The position numbers and the translations under genes were made by a program. The notes below the pieces were generated by a model, which ran no database searches, was not told the origin of the DNA, and saw nothing but the letters and a program-made list of their open reading frames with translations. Source: Paenibacillus borealis (lineage in GTDB: Bacteria > Bacillota > Bacilli > Paenibacillales > Paenibacillaceae). Taken from it: DNA of 64,000 nt. The stretch covers positions 8,060,001-8,124,000 of the forward strand of contig NZ_CP009285.1 in NCBI RefSeq assembly GCF_000758665.1, given 5' to 3'. Shown here piece by piece: positions 17,998 to 26,515 of this stretch (the first letter of the stretch is position 1; every line of letters starts with the position of its first letter).

Positions 17998-18908
17998 TAG
18001 GATAGAAGCATATTTTGCATATATTGCTGCAGCTCCGCCCGTAATTCACGAGGCTCCAGCAGCTCGCACTCCTTGCCGAAGCTTAGAATGAATTTCAGCA
18101 GGCCCTCCTCATAAGGAAATGTATCCCTAACGAGATAGAAGCCATCTTCACCCCGGCTTATCTTCTCTTTCTGAAAATACTCGGTAAGCCGTTCGCCAAT
18201 TCGCGAAGTGAATCTGAGCACAACCTGTATGTCCCGCTGCGAATAACTGTGCTCAATGACCTCGGCGATCCGGTCATCGGGCAGCTCTCTTCGGGCAAAA
18301 GGCGGTCCCTGCTTCAGTTGCTTGATCCGCACGAGCTTGAATCTGCGGTAGTCCTCTCTGACCCGGCAAAAGCCTATCACATACCAATGGCCGTGGCGAA
18401 AGTCAATCCAGCTTGGCTCCACCGTTCGCTCCAGGTATTCCATATCCCGGTTGATATAGTCAAACACCAGCACTCTGTTATCCGTGATGGCCTTGCTTAT
18501 GATCCCTATGTACTCTTTAATTTCCTGCTCCATGCTGAAATGGGACATATCCAGAGTCAGTTTGTGCTTACCTTGCTCCTGCTTATAGGTATGTTCAACC
18601 TTTAGCATGATGTCATTAAAAGCTTCGTTCCTGCCAAACAAGCCGTGTAAATTCTTCATTACAGCTACAAACGTATGAGCTTCATCCTGGTTTAAAAAGA
18701 GGCCGCTTATATTATAGCTGTCCATAATATAGTATCCTCCGCCTTTGCCGCTGGACGCTGCAACCGGTATGCCGGCTTCTCCTATTTTTTCGATATCCCG
18801 ATAGATCGTCCGTAAGGATACCTCGAAATGCTCGGCAAGCTCCTTGCCCGTTACTGTGCCTTTACCGGAGATGATCAGCAGCATGGAGAGCAATCGGTCG
18901 ACTCGCAT
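17988..18908 (-). CDS. YafY-type HTH/WYL-domain transcriptional regulator
   Basis: This is a 306-residue regulator with an N-terminal DeoR-like HTH_11 (LLIISGKGTVTGKELAEHFE and VSLRTIYRDIEKIGEAGIPV). The central WYL domain (RVLVFDYINRDMEYLERTVEPSWIDFRHGHWYVIGFCRVREDYRRFKLVRI) is followed by the C-terminal WCX extension. WYL domains sense nucleotides or other small ligands. An AGGAGGAG element lies about 25 bases before the ATG, too far for a normal ribosome site, and no closer site or alternative in-frame start is visible. A fragment of a closely related gene persists at 20833-20939. Confidence 0.88.
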   Translation of the reverse strand: MRVDRLLSMLLIISGKGTVTGKELAEHFEVSLRTIYRDIEKIGEAGIPVAASSGKGGGYYIMDSYNISGLFLNQDEAHTFVAVMKNLHGLFGRNEAFNDIMLKVEHTYKQEQGKHKLTLDMSHFSMEQEIKEYIGIISKAITDNRVLVFDYINRDMEYLERTVEPSWIDFRHGHWYVIGFCRVREDYRRFKLVRIKQLKQGPPFARRELPDDRIAEVIEHSYSQRDIQVVLRFTSRIGERLTEYFQKEKISRGEDGFYLVRDTFPYEEGLLKFILSFGKECELLEPRELRAELQQYMQNMLLSYND

Positions 18909-19061
18909 GATTATTTGTGACGCTAAAGTAACGTCTCCTCCTCTGGGTGGAATTCATTGTCAGACATATTCGTCTGAGTAGTCACTTTCTCCTTCATACG
19001 CCTCTACGGTGTCTTTATCCACTTTTCTATATTTATTTTGCAAACAGTCTTGCATGTTGTC

Positions 19062-20006
19062 TCATCTGTTGTTTTGAACAAGCATACTGTTAAAGAGCCA
19101 GCGAAAGTTCCAGCTGAAATACTGGGGCAGATGCCAATCCTCATAGCCTTTTAATACCCCTTGTTCCAGCCAGTAAGACTCTGATTTCCCGCTTTTTACA
19201 GCTCCAGAAACATAAGTGATCGTTTTCTCCAAAAAGCGTGTGACATCCGTGATTCCATCTGAATTAGATATATCCCCGTGTCCCGGAACGACAGTATCAA
19301 CCTTGAGGTCTTTTTGAATCCGTTTAAGGATGCGTACCCAAGCGTATGGATTACCGTAGGGTATGACCGGAATGGTCTTAGTCGATATTAAATCACCAGC
19401 AATCAAAGTTTGCTCTTCTGGAACGTACACAACAGCATCACTTAAAGAATGACCGCCTCCGTAAGATAAAACTTCAATTGTTCGCTTTGTTCCTTGAATA
19501 ACGAGTTTATCTTCAAAAGTTATCGTGGGGATCACCCTGCAAAGGGAAGGGATGGTATCATACAGGGCTCGCTGTACGGAAAGATCATAGTCGATTTCAG
19601 TTAGCATGTGGGGATCTCTTTGCTGTGAACGTACATGATTTAGGCTAGTTATTAACTTTTGAATGTTTTGCTGCATGAGATCAATATTCACTTCACCCAT
19701 ATCAGACAGCAAATCTCTTGTCCAAACGGTAGATATAAATTCGCTTTTCATAAATTCCTGATTGCCGTTGACATGATCTCCATGAAAATGTGTATTCACT
19801 ACATATTTGACCGGTTTGTTGGTTAATTGTTCAGCAGTATGACGTAACAAAGCACCAGAATGCGGCAGGTTGGTTGTATCCACTACAACGGTTAAATCCC
19901 CAAGATCAATAATTGCTGCATTCCCAAGAGAACCGCTGCCTGGAACCGAAATAGCACCCCAGATACCTTCCGATGCTTGTTGAATCGTGAAATATTCGTT
20001 GTTCAT
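19062..20006 (-). CDS. MBL-fold metallo-hydrolase
   Basis: This 314-residue metallo-beta-lactamase-fold hydrolase carries the dinuclear metal motif VVNTHFHGDHVNGN (HxHxDH). Further ligands are a His in SYGGGHSLSDAVVYVPE, an Asp in LIAGDLIS, and a His in VVPGHGDIS. It has no signal peptide and is presumably cytoplasmic. AAAGGGG lies 7 bases before the ATG. It is divergent from a MerR regulator, and its promoter has the 19-base spacer typical of MerR targets. Its physiological substrate is unknown (thioester or lactone hydrolysis are family options). Confidence 0.9.
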   Translation of the reverse strand: MNNEYFTIQQASEGIWGAISVPGSGSLGNAAIIDLGDLTVVVDTTNLPHSGALLRHTAEQLTNKPVKYVVNTHFHGDHVNGNQEFMKSEFISTVWTRDLLSDMGEVNIDLMQQNIQKLITSLNHVRSQQRDPHMLTEIDYDLSVQRALYDTIPSLCRVIPTITFEDKLVIQGTKRTIEVLSYGGGHSLSDAVVYVPEEQTLIAGDLISTKTIPVIPYGNPYAWVRILKRIQKDLKVDTVVPGHGDISNSDGITDVTRFLEKTITYVSGAVKSGKSESYWLEQGVLKGYEDWHLPQYFSWNFRWLFNSMLVQNNR

Positions 20007-20042
20007 TGTTACACCCCTTTAGTGTTTGTTCCTGTATTTTAA

Positions 20043-20073
20043 TTAGTAAAGTTAACTTACAAGTTAGAGTCAA
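20043..20073 (-). promoter_or_regulatory. MerR-type promoter of the MBL hydrolase gene
   Basis: On the minus strand -35 TTGACT (20068-20073) and -10 TACTAA (20043-20048) are 19 bases apart. The perfect dyad TAACTT-AC-AAGTTA (20053-20066) is centred in the spacer. Over-long spacers with a central dyad are the hallmark of promoters that MerR proteins untwist to activate. Confidence 0.7.
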
Positions 20074-20145
20074 CTGGAAGTCAAGAGATTTTTCAGGGTA
20101 TAATATTTTTCAATACCAGCATTAAAAAGGAGGGACAGAAATCGG

Positions 20146-20559
20146 ATGCTTACGATAAGTCAAGTGTCAGAAAAAACGGGATTAACTCCTTATACGATTC
20201 GTTATTATGAAAAAATCGGGGTACTACATGAACCCAAGCGTAGTAATGGAGGGGCACGTGTCTACAAAGAAAGCGAGGTTTCCTACATTCAATGTCTAAA
20301 TAAATTAAAAAAATTAGGCTTATCGCTTGAGGAGATTACGGAATTTACTCGTGAGGGCTGTGTAATGGATAAAATTCAACAAGGGGAGAATCCCTCTAAT
20401 TATAATCCTACCTTAAAAGCGCGGATTGAAATCCTTGAGAAGCATCTGATGGGACTGGAATCCAGGCGGCAAGAAATTGATTACATGATTTCTCTCGCCG
20501 AAGAGAAACTTACCCTATACCAGGAACTTACGAAAGAAGACATAGTAAATACTAGATAA
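20146..20559 (+). CDS. MerR-family transcriptional regulator
   Basis: This is a 137-residue MerR-type activator. The N-terminal HTH has LTISQVSEKTGLTPYTIRYYEKIGVL, the wing has EPKRSNGGARVYKESEVSYI, and the long dimerisation helix is the segment KARIEILEKHLMGLESRRQE. There is a single Cys in REGCVMDKI and no metal-binding Cys pair, which points to the AdhR/NmlR-like group sensing reactive organic molecules rather than metals. AAGGAGG lies 11 bases upstream. It is divergent from, and probably activates, the MBL hydrolase. Confidence 0.88.
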   Translation: MLTISQVSEKTGLTPYTIRYYEKIGVLHEPKRSNGGARVYKESEVSYIQCLNKLKKLGLSLEEITEFTREGCVMDKIQQGENPSNYNPTLKARIEILEKHLMGLESRRQEIDYMISLAEEKLTLYQELTKEDIVNTR

Positions 20560-20766
20560 TAGCGGCGTGTATAGCCTTCATCCCTGAAGTACAGAGACAA
20601 CAATCGCTCAAACTCAGCGTTAAAGGCCGTTTTCATACTTTTGTTATTGCTATTCTTAACCGCAGGTTTCCGCTTGCCAGTACTGCTATGGCATGCTCAT
20701 AAGCCATGCTTTCGTAAATCAGCGCTGCCAGGTTCGCACGAACAGCCGTATTTGCTGAAAGTTAAT

Positions 20767-20795
20767 GAGGCCGCTGCAGGAAATGCAGCGGCCTC
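20767..20795. other. perfect 12-bp hairpin
   Basis: GAGGCCGCTGCA and TGCAGCGGCCTC surround a GGAAA loop. There is no T-run on either strand, so it is not a standard terminator. The rest of 20560-20830 holds nothing I recognise. Confidence 0.5.
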
Positions 20796-20832
20796 TGGCA
20801 AGCAGAAGATGGTATTTTTCTGAAAAAATAAT

Positions 20833-20939
20833 ATTATAGCTGTCCATAATATAGCATTCTCCGCACTTTCCGCTGGACGAGAGGCAATCGGTATGCCGGC
20901 TTCGCTTATTTTTTCGATATCCCGGTAGATCGTCTGCGG
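20833..20939 (-). pseudogene. fragment of a WYL-regulator gene
   Basis: About 107 bases align with 18711-18813, the region of the intact WYL regulator encoding EKIGEAGIPVA to SSGKGGGYYIMDSYN. Point differences and small indels break the frame. It lies directly downstream of the GT8 gene, and nothing of the rest of the gene remains. Confidence 0.75.
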
Positions 20940-20956
20940 ATCGCTCTCACAGACCC

Positions 20957-22054
20957 TTATGAGGTACGCTTCAAAGGGTATGTGCTTTTTTTCGGAGGTA
21001 CCTTTTTCATCACGTGTTTGCTCTTTTTTCTGACCAGCTGCAGTTTCTTCTTTCTCAATTGCAGTGCTTTTTTCTTCTTTACATGTAGACGCTTGATCAG
21101 TTTTATCAGTTTTATCCGCTTTATAAGACGATATTTGGCGCGGATCATTCTTTTCTTTCTCAGTCTGCGTATTATCCGTAACCGTAACGATCTGCGGCGT
21201 TTCCGTCTATGCCGCTTTACGGGAATATTCTCCGGGGCCGGGTTGGCCTGCTCCTGCTCAGAAACTGGCGCTGGTGTAAATTCTCTGGCCCAGGGAGTCA
21301 TGGCAAGGAATTTATTGTATAGCGGTGCTGCGGGTGAGTCTGTCTCCCACCATTTGCTGTCTCCGGCGAAATGAACAATTTTATTATCTACATCGAGTTC
21401 GCTATGAGCGAACGTATTAAAGCGCTGATCCATTTGCAAATAGTTAGAGCTATAAACGGCATTCAGAACATCCTGATCCGGCATGGTCATCATTGGAAAA
21501 TTACGCAAGAAATCTAGCATTTCTCCATACCAATTCTGTTTATTGCGGATATTGTTCAGTTGAAACAGAATGACCCCTGAGTTAAAATACAGCTCCGCAC
21601 TTAGCCCAAGTGAGGTAAAGTACTCAAGCAAGTTTTCGCCCTGGTCCAGCACTGCGCCCAAATAGTGTTCTCCCAGGTCGATGCTCCACAATTCGTTAAT
21701 ATCCATATTGACCAAAATGTCGCAGTCCAGATAAATTACCCTGTCAGCCTGAATAAAATTCGGAAGCAGCAAACGGTACATACTGGCCATAGTCCAATAT
21801 TCAATTTTATGAACGCCGGCTGCAACTTCAATCATATCCCCAGGAAGTGTAACATGATAAAAAAAGATGTTGTGATGAAATACAGCCACCAACTGGGTGA
21901 GCTTTAACTTGTTCTCTTCACTTAAGGAATCGTCATGCACAATGTGCACATTGATCGTTTGCTGGGTATTGAAAAAAATCGATGCAAGAACAACACCCGC
22001 ATGCGCCGTATAGCTTCCGTCTTTATCGTTGATCGTCAAAACCAGCTCAATCAT
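20957..22054 (-). CDS. GT8-family glycosyltransferase with a highly basic C-terminal tail
   Basis: This protein of about 365 residues has a glycosyltransferase family 8 (LgtC-like) GT-A domain over its first 260 residues. It shows MIELVLTINDKDGSYTAHAG, the DxD motif in RVIYLDCDILVNMDINELW, YFNSGVILF, and TMPDQDVLNAVY, with a late HFAGDSKWW. GT8 enzymes transfer Glc or Gal from UDP-sugars to surface glycans. The last 100 residues are very unusual, a Lys/Arg-dense tail (KRHRRKRRRSLRLR, KRIKLIKLIKR, VKKKK), probably for binding acidic lipid or nucleic acid. The ATG at 22054 has AGGTGG 9 bases upstream. A longer frame reaching 22105 lacks a ribosome site. Confidence 0.86.
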   Translation of the reverse strand: MIELVLTINDKDGSYTAHAGVVLASIFFNTQQTINVHIVHDDSLSEENKLKLTQLVAVFHHNIFFYHVTLPGDMIEVAAGVHKIEYWTMASMYRLLLPNFIQADRVIYLDCDILVNMDINELWSIDLGEHYLGAVLDQGENLLEYFTSLGLSAELYFNSGVILFQLNNIRNKQNWYGEMLDFLRNFPMMTMPDQDVLNAVYSSNYLQMDQRFNTFAHSELDVDNKIVHFAGDSKWWETDSPAAPLYNKFLAMTPWAREFTPAPVSEQEQANPAPENIPVKRHRRKRRRSLRLRIIRRLRKKRMIRAKYRLIKRIKLIKLIKRLHVKKKKALQLRKKKLQLVRKKSKHVMKKVPPKKSTYPLKRTS

Positions 22055-22171
22055 TCTCAAGGACCACCTACCCTTAAAAGTATACTTCTGCATAGTCGTA
22101 TGCATTTGACTACTTTAAGTGTATGTTTACCCCAGTGACTGGATTGGACCCTTCCCCAGTAAGCAGCCGAT

Positions 22172-23209
22172 TTATTTTGAAATATTCGGCAAGTCAGGAT
22201 TGTATCTTGTAACCGTTGCGCGATCTCCCAGGATATGACGGGCCGGCTGCTCTTGAATTTCTTGTTCAGCTAGATGAACATGTGATCCAAAAACACTTCC
22301 CTCCGCATGAACATGGGACAATCGCACCCGATCCGTCAAAATGCTATTGGTCAGAATACAATCTTCGACGACGCTATCCGGACCAATATACACATGAGGT
22401 CCAATTACGCTGTTCGTTACGCGGGCGGTCGGATCAACCCTAACCGGAGGTATCCACTGAACGAAATTAATGCCGGAAGGCACCACAAAGTTCTTGGGAT
22501 CTTGATCCATCTTGTAGCGGTTCGCTTCAAGCCAGCGCTCATGGGTCCCGATATCAAAAAATGGTGCGGTCGTTACGCTGTACGCAACATGCCCGCCTTC
22601 CGAAACCAACATTTGAATCGCATCCGTTAGCTCGTATTCTCCCCGTGGAGAAGGTGTAATTCTCTCAATTGCCGGCCAGATGGCTGCAGTCAAAGCATAC
22701 ACACCGACAATAGCCAAATTGGATTTGGGATAGCGGGGTTTCTCTTCCAGACTGACAATTTGCCCATCTTTGATCACGGCAACACCAAATTGACGGGGGT
22801 CCTCGACCCGCTGAAGCAGTATTGAAGCCGCAGATTTATCTGCGTCCAGTGATCGAATCAATGGCTCTAAATCACCCTCATACAAATTATCGCCCAGCAT
22901 CAATAAAAAAGGGGAATCCGCCACAAAAGACTGCGCGCTTTTGACTGCATCCGCCAGTCCCTTAGCTTCTTTTTGCAGTAGAAAGGTTAAAGAGGCGTTC
23001 CACTGCCCCCCATCCCCGATCATTTCCCGGATCTCTCCTTGCGAATGGTTCACTACGATTCCAATATCGGTAATTCCGGCCGCAACAAGTTCGTTAATGA
23101 TTGAGACAAGAATAAACTCCCCGTTAACAGGCAGCATGCACTTTGGTTTGGTATAAGTCGAAGGCTGCAGTCTCGTCCCCCGGCCGGCACACAAGATTAG
23201 TCCTTTCAT
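22172..23209 (-). CDS. sugar-1-phosphate nucleotidyltransferase (long-form, RmlA/StrD-like)
   Basis: This is a 345-residue nucleotidyltransferase. The catalytic Rossmann-like domain has KGLILCAGRGTRLQPSTYTKPKCMLPV (GxGTRLxPxTxxxxKxxxP), MLGDNLYEGD, VEDPRQFGVAVI, EEKPRYPKS, EYELTDAI and FFDIGT. The C-terminal left-handed beta-helix (VIGPHVYIGPDSVVEDCILTNS) identifies the long form. It most likely activates glucose-1-phosphate with dTTP or UTP for a surface polysaccharide. It is upstream of the GT8 gene on the same strand with 117 bases between, consistent with a shared role. GGGGGGAC lies 6 bases before the ATG. Confidence 0.88.
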   Translation of the reverse strand: MKGLILCAGRGTRLQPSTYTKPKCMLPVNGEFILVSIINELVAAGITDIGIVVNHSQGEIREMIGDGGQWNASLTFLLQKEAKGLADAVKSAQSFVADSPFLLMLGDNLYEGDLEPLIRSLDADKSAASILLQRVEDPRQFGVAVIKDGQIVSLEEKPRYPKSNLAIVGVYALTAAIWPAIERITPSPRGEYELTDAIQMLVSEGGHVAYSVTTAPFFDIGTHERWLEANRYKMDQDPKNFVVPSGINFVQWIPPVRVDPTARVTNSVIGPHVYIGPDSVVEDCILTNSILTDRVRLSHVHAEGSVFGSHVHLAEQEIQEQPARHILGDRATVTRYNPDLPNISK

Positions 23210-23389
23210 GAACGTCCCCCCTACTCATTAACTTTGCAAACTGCGAGATTTGATGCAAATGAGCTCTATATATTTTATGCACAAGCTATGAGAGAGCTTG
23301 GGTATATATTAAGCAGCAATAACCTATTAAATTATGATCCGGAAGTCATATGTAAATGCATATCTACTAGCAGCTTTTTCCTTTTAAGT

Positions 23390-23579
23390 ATCCTGTAAAA
23401 ATGGCGGCACTGGGGCCGCCTCTACTTTGAACGTATTGGCTTTAGAGTACCACAACCAAACAGGCTGGCAAGCGGAGCTGGGAATTGTGTATTTTGCGCC
23501 TCCGGCAGGAAGAGGATCAACTCCGCCGCGCTCGGCTATTCCTAGTGCTTCTTCCAGTGAGCGTGCGGCGGAGTCGTAT
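23390..23579 (-). other. intergenic stretch with a degenerate open frame
   Basis: On the minus strand about 60 codons are open (for example ALGIAERGGVDPLPAGGAKY and WLWYSKANTFKVEAAPVPPF), with no start codon or ribosome site. It could be the tail of a lost gene. I do not recognise it. The rest of 23210-23390 shows nothing. Confidence 0.2.
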
Positions 23580-23587
23580 ATACCAAA

Positions 23588-23613
23588 AAGTCTCCAGCTA
23601 TAACTGGAGACTT
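23588..23613 (-). terminator. terminator of the TetR-controlled operon
   Basis: A perfect 10-bp stem, AAGTCTCCAG/CTGGAGACTT, with a 6-base loop is followed by TTTTT on the minus strand. It lies 29 bases after csaA. Confidence 0.85.
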
Positions 23614-23641
23614 ACAAAAGCATCGCCGTAGATCCTTATTT

Positions 23642-23974
23642 TTACGCAATAGGAGTACCATTAGGTAGATCAGTATCCGGCTTTAAAAGAATAACATCTC
23701 CTTTTTCCGGGACTCCTCCCAACACTAATACTTCCGATTTGAATCCCGCAATGCGCCGGGGAGGGAAATTGATGATTCCTATAATTTGCTTCCCTACAAT
23801 TTCCTCAACCTTGTAACGCTTAGTTATTTGTGCACTTGAGGATTTCATCCCGATCTCCGGTCCAAAATCAATCTTAAGCTTTATCGCAGGGATCTTTGCT
23901 TCTTCAAAAAACTCCGTTTCCTTAATCGTTCCGACACGAATATCCAGTGCTGCAAAATCATCTATCGTTGCCAA
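23642..23974 (-). CDS. csaA: CsaA-like tRNA-binding-domain chaperone
   Basis: This 110-residue single EMAP/OB-fold protein of the CsaA family is a homodimeric tRNA-binding protein implicated in protein export. Diagnostic segments are LDIRVGTIKETEFFEEAKIPAIKLKIDFG, SSAQITKRYKVEEIVGKQIIGIINFPPRRI, FKSEVLVLG and GDVILLKPD. Its length equals that of B. subtilis CsaA. It is the last gene of the operon SDR, FAD monooxygenase, ABM, csaA, with 30 bases to the gene before it and a terminator after. The link to the redox genes upstream is unexplained. Confidence 0.92.
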   Translation of the reverse strand: MATIDDFAALDIRVGTIKETEFFEEAKIPAIKLKIDFGPEIGMKSSSAQITKRYKVEEIVGKQIIGIINFPPRRIAGFKSEVLVLGGVPEKGDVILLKPDTDLPNGTPIA

Positions 23975-24004
23975 CGTTTTGCCTCCTCTACTAAATTTTT
24001 TGTT

Positions 24005-24328
24005 TTACTGCGCTGGACGGAATGGCTGCAGGAGCCGAATCCCTTCCTCAATGGATCCCTCCATCAGTTCTAAGAGCTGGGGCACCAGTTCCTGCATCCG
24101 GGGGGCGCTCAGGTGCCGGTCGAGGGCACCCCGGTTCACCCAGCGCTCGTAGATGATGAAGGTGCCAGGCTGGCCTTCCACCTCGTGAGCCTCGTAGTCA
24201 ATGTTGCCGGGGTCATTGCGCGACGGGGTGACAGCAGCAGTCATGAATGCCTTCATCTCGGCTTCTCTCCCTGCCTTAGCTCTCGCCTCCCAGAGTACAG
24301 TAACGTAAGGGTCCTTTGTATCGTTCAT
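24005..24328 (-). CDS. ABM-domain putative quinol monooxygenase
   Basis: This 107-residue protein has an antibiotic-biosynthesis-monooxygenase (ABM) ferredoxin-like fold. Its features are PYVTVLWEARAKAGREAEMKA, the RNDPGNIDYEAHEVEGQPGTFIIYERW core and ALDRHLSAPRM. The family includes cofactor-free quinol or quinone monooxygenases. The ATG at 24328 has AGGAGG 7 bases upstream. An upstream in-frame start at 24376 overlaps the preceding gene and has no such site. It is third in the TetR-controlled operon, so it probably works on an aromatic or quinone substrate with the FAD monooxygenase. Confidence 0.88.
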   Translation of the reverse strand: MNDTKDPYVTVLWEARAKAGREAEMKAFMTAAVTPSRNDPGNIDYEAHEVEGQPGTFIIYERWVNRGALDRHLSAPRMQELVPQLLELMEGSIEEGIRLLQPFRPAQ

Positions 24329-24344
24329 GCTAATTCCTCCTAAT

Positions 24345-25406
24345 TTATAAAGACTTCTTATCTTGACGAACCACATCTAAACGAAGGGTTTGGTATTCAC
24401 CCAAAGCTTTTGTTATCGAATGCGGATACTGTGTAATGGAGTCCATAATGGCAACCGTATCATTAAGTGAGTCATTAAAGCCTGCGCCGGTCATTGGTGA
24501 CATGGTATGAGCTGCATCGCCGATCATGGCTATTCTTCCTTTTGACAATATATTAGGGATGTATTCATTAACAGGTGCCCCGATTAAACTGCGGTCCTTA
24601 ATCGCGATTTGCAAAATTGCATCATCTTCCTTATTCCAGTTTGCTTGGCTGGTTTGTGACAGTTCCTCCAGCAGCGAATCCGGAATAGCTTCACCGTATA
24701 AGGAATGCTGGGCAATCCCGCCCTTTAATACACCTAATTCAGACAGCAATTGATTATGCGAATTATCAAACCAGCAGAAGCCAATCCATCGCTGGCCAGG
24801 ATTGGTTCCCCCTTCTATTCCTGGCATCACCGCAGTTGTCAATGTACCGGCAGCACTATTGTTGAAATAAGCACTCGAAAGCTGCCGTTTTTTCCAGTCT
24901 TTCTTTGGCAGCAGTTCTTCGTCCACCTTCCCTACCCAAACCAGATAGCCAGTATAATCTGCAAATGGTCTATCGGGGTTCAGATAGCGGCGGACAATAC
25001 TGCGATATCCATCTGCGCCAATCAAAAAGTCACCTTTGAACGTCTGCCCCTCTTCACTGGTAGCCCAAGCAGATGATTCATTTTGCCCAACACTAACAAT
25101 TCGTGTATTGTGCTGTAGGGTAATACCGGATTCTTTAGCAACCGCATTGCGCAAACGTTCTTGAATGGCTGACCAGGCTTCAACATTGTTGTTACCATTG
25201 GATGCCAATTGTCTTAATTCTTGTTCAATTTTACTATTGCTATAAGGCTTTGTTTGTAAACGAATAAAAGCACCATTTCTTAATGATGAATCTGCACGTT
25301 CTAGAATGGTAACTGTGTAACCAGAACGAGATAACGCAAGCCCCATCATTAGACCGCCTAAAGATCCGCCTACAATAATGGCATGTTCTAACTTGTTTTG
25401 TGGCAT
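24345..25406 (-). CDS. FAD-dependent aromatic-ring-type monooxygenase
   Basis: This is a 353-residue flavoprotein of the PHBH/TetX group. It has the N-terminal dinucleotide motif AIIVGGSLGGLMMGLALSRSGYTVTILER, the middle DG motif FLIGADGYRSIVRR, and the second FAD motif RIAMIGDAAHTMSPMTGAGFNDSLND. It would hydroxylate an aromatic or polycyclic substrate using NAD(P)H and O2. It is slightly shorter than typical members (about 380), ending soon after the second motif. GGGGGA lies 7 bases upstream. It sits between the SDR and ABM genes, with gaps of 14 and 16 bases. Confidence 0.9.
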   Translation of the reverse strand: MPQNKLEHAIIVGGSLGGLMMGLALSRSGYTVTILERADSSLRNGAFIRLQTKPYSNSKIEQELRQLASNGNNNVEAWSAIQERLRNAVAKESGITLQHNTRIVSVGQNESSAWATSEEGQTFKGDFLIGADGYRSIVRRYLNPDRPFADYTGYLVWVGKVDEELLPKKDWKKRQLSSAYFNNSAAGTLTTAVMPGIEGGTNPGQRWIGFCWFDNSHNQLLSELGVLKGGIAQHSLYGEAIPDSLLEELSQTSQANWNKEDDAILQIAIKDRSLIGAPVNEYIPNILSKGRIAMIGDAAHTMSPMTGAGFNDSLNDTVAIMDSITQYPHSITKALGEYQTLRLDVVRQDKKSL

Positions 25407-25420
25407 ATTTCATTCCCCCG

Positions 25421-26272
25421 TTACTGCAGTTTCATCTGGCTGCGGAGCATCCGGTCGAGGACTTTGTCCGGGAGAATACGGACCAGCCGGGTCAGCAGTG
25501 CCGAATCACGACCAGCCGTATAGCGGGTGTGTGGTTTTCTTGCGTGGATTGCGCGTGAAATCACTGCTGCCACCTTCTCAGGGCGGATACCGTCCTTTGC
25601 CCACGCTTCAGCCTGAGCCTTCACGGCGTCAAACAGACGATCATGGCGCCGGTGCTGGTCCGGGGTCATCAACCTGGCCAGCCGCTCCGCTGTTGTAATT
25701 CCTTGCTCCGACAGGCCAGTGCTGACACCACCCGGAGTGATCATGATAACCTTGATTCCAAACGAGGACATCTCCCTGCGAAGGCTGTCATTAATCGCTT
25801 CCATCGCATACTTCGCAGCTGAGTATATTCCGAATCCAGGCATGGAGACCTTGCCGCCAACGGAGCCGATATTGACCACGCGTCCGCCGCTGTTCAATAA
25901 GGCCGGGGTGAGCGCCTGAATAACCGCGACCTGTCCGATCACGCTGACTTCAATCTGACGGCGCAATTCATCAAGCGGAACCATTTCGAGAGGCGCATTA
26001 ACAGCGATGCCGGCATTGTTAACCACTGCCCGCAAAGGGCGGCCAAGCGGATCTTGCTCCACCCGTTCGGCCAGCGCCTTAAGTGTGCCGGTATGGGTAA
26101 CATCGACGATCACCGGCTCGATATTGTTGCGTTTGATTTGGTCAGCGTCTTCCTGACGGCGAACACCCGCCAATACGTGAAATCCTTCAGCGGCGAGCTT
26201 CTCTGCGGTAGCCCTGCCGATGCCGCTGGACGTACCTGTGACGACGACCAGTTCTTGAGTATGAAGTGACAT
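25421..26272 (-). CDS. SDR-family oxidoreductase
   Basis: This is a 283-residue short-chain dehydrogenase with VVVTGTSSGIGRATAEKLA, VVNNAGIAVNAPLE, catalytic Ser in VVNIGSVGG, and active-site IYSAAKYAMEA (Tyr-x3-Lys). The ATG at 26272 follows GGAGGGG by 5 bases. A longer frame to 26317 would start inside the promoter region and is rejected. It is the first gene of a four-gene operon whose promoter is covered by three TetR-type palindromes. Confidence 0.92.
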   Translation of the reverse strand: MSLHTQELVVVTGTSSGIGRATAEKLAAEGFHVLAGVRRQEDADQIKRNNIEPVIVDVTHTGTLKALAERVEQDPLGRPLRAVVNNAGIAVNAPLEMVPLDELRRQIEVSVIGQVAVIQALTPALLNSGGRVVNIGSVGGKVSMPGFGIYSAAKYAMEAINDSLRREMSSFGIKVIMITPGGVSTGLSEQGITTAERLARLMTPDQHRRHDRLFDAVKAQAEAWAKDGIRPEKVAAVISRAIHARKPHTRYTAGRDSALLTRLVRILPDKVLDRMLRSQMKLQ

Positions 26273-26309
26273 CGTACCCCTCCTGAGTTTGATAAGATAT
26301 GGTTCGCTG

Positions 26310-26371
26310 TATAGCACCGCTATACAAACATTATAGCGCCGCTATACGAAGTTGTCTATAGCGGTGCTATA
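26310..26371 (-). promoter_or_regulatory. SDR-operon promoter with three TetR operators
   Basis: On the minus strand -35 TAGACA (26353-26358) and -10 TATAAT (26330-26335) are 17 bases apart. Three 15-bp palindromes cover it: TATAGCACCGCTATA (26310-26324, at the start point), TATAGCGCCGCTATA (26332-26346, over the -10) and TATAGCGGTGCTATA (26357-26371, over the -35). A fourth copy is in the tetR promoter. Confidence 0.85.
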
Positions 26372-26464
26372 CATTTTTTCGAAGTGTTATCCTGCGGCCT
26401 GGACATTGGTTTGGCGGGCGTTGCGTGATGCACTCGGCGCACACGAAGTACCCTGGCAAAACAT

Positions 26465-26515
26465 AAAAAAATCGCCATCCTCCTGGAGGTCCAGGTTGGA
26501 TAGGCGATCTTTTTT
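26465..26515 (-). terminator. tetR terminator
   Basis: ATCGCC (26471-26476) pairs with GGCGAT (26503-26508), with inner ATCC/GGAT and T-runs on both outer sides. It separates tetR from the operon promoter. Confidence 0.75.

Noticed and set aside
20641..20823. 60-codon plus-strand frame downstream of merR
   Set aside because: It runs through the perfect 20767 hairpin and lacks a ribosome site.
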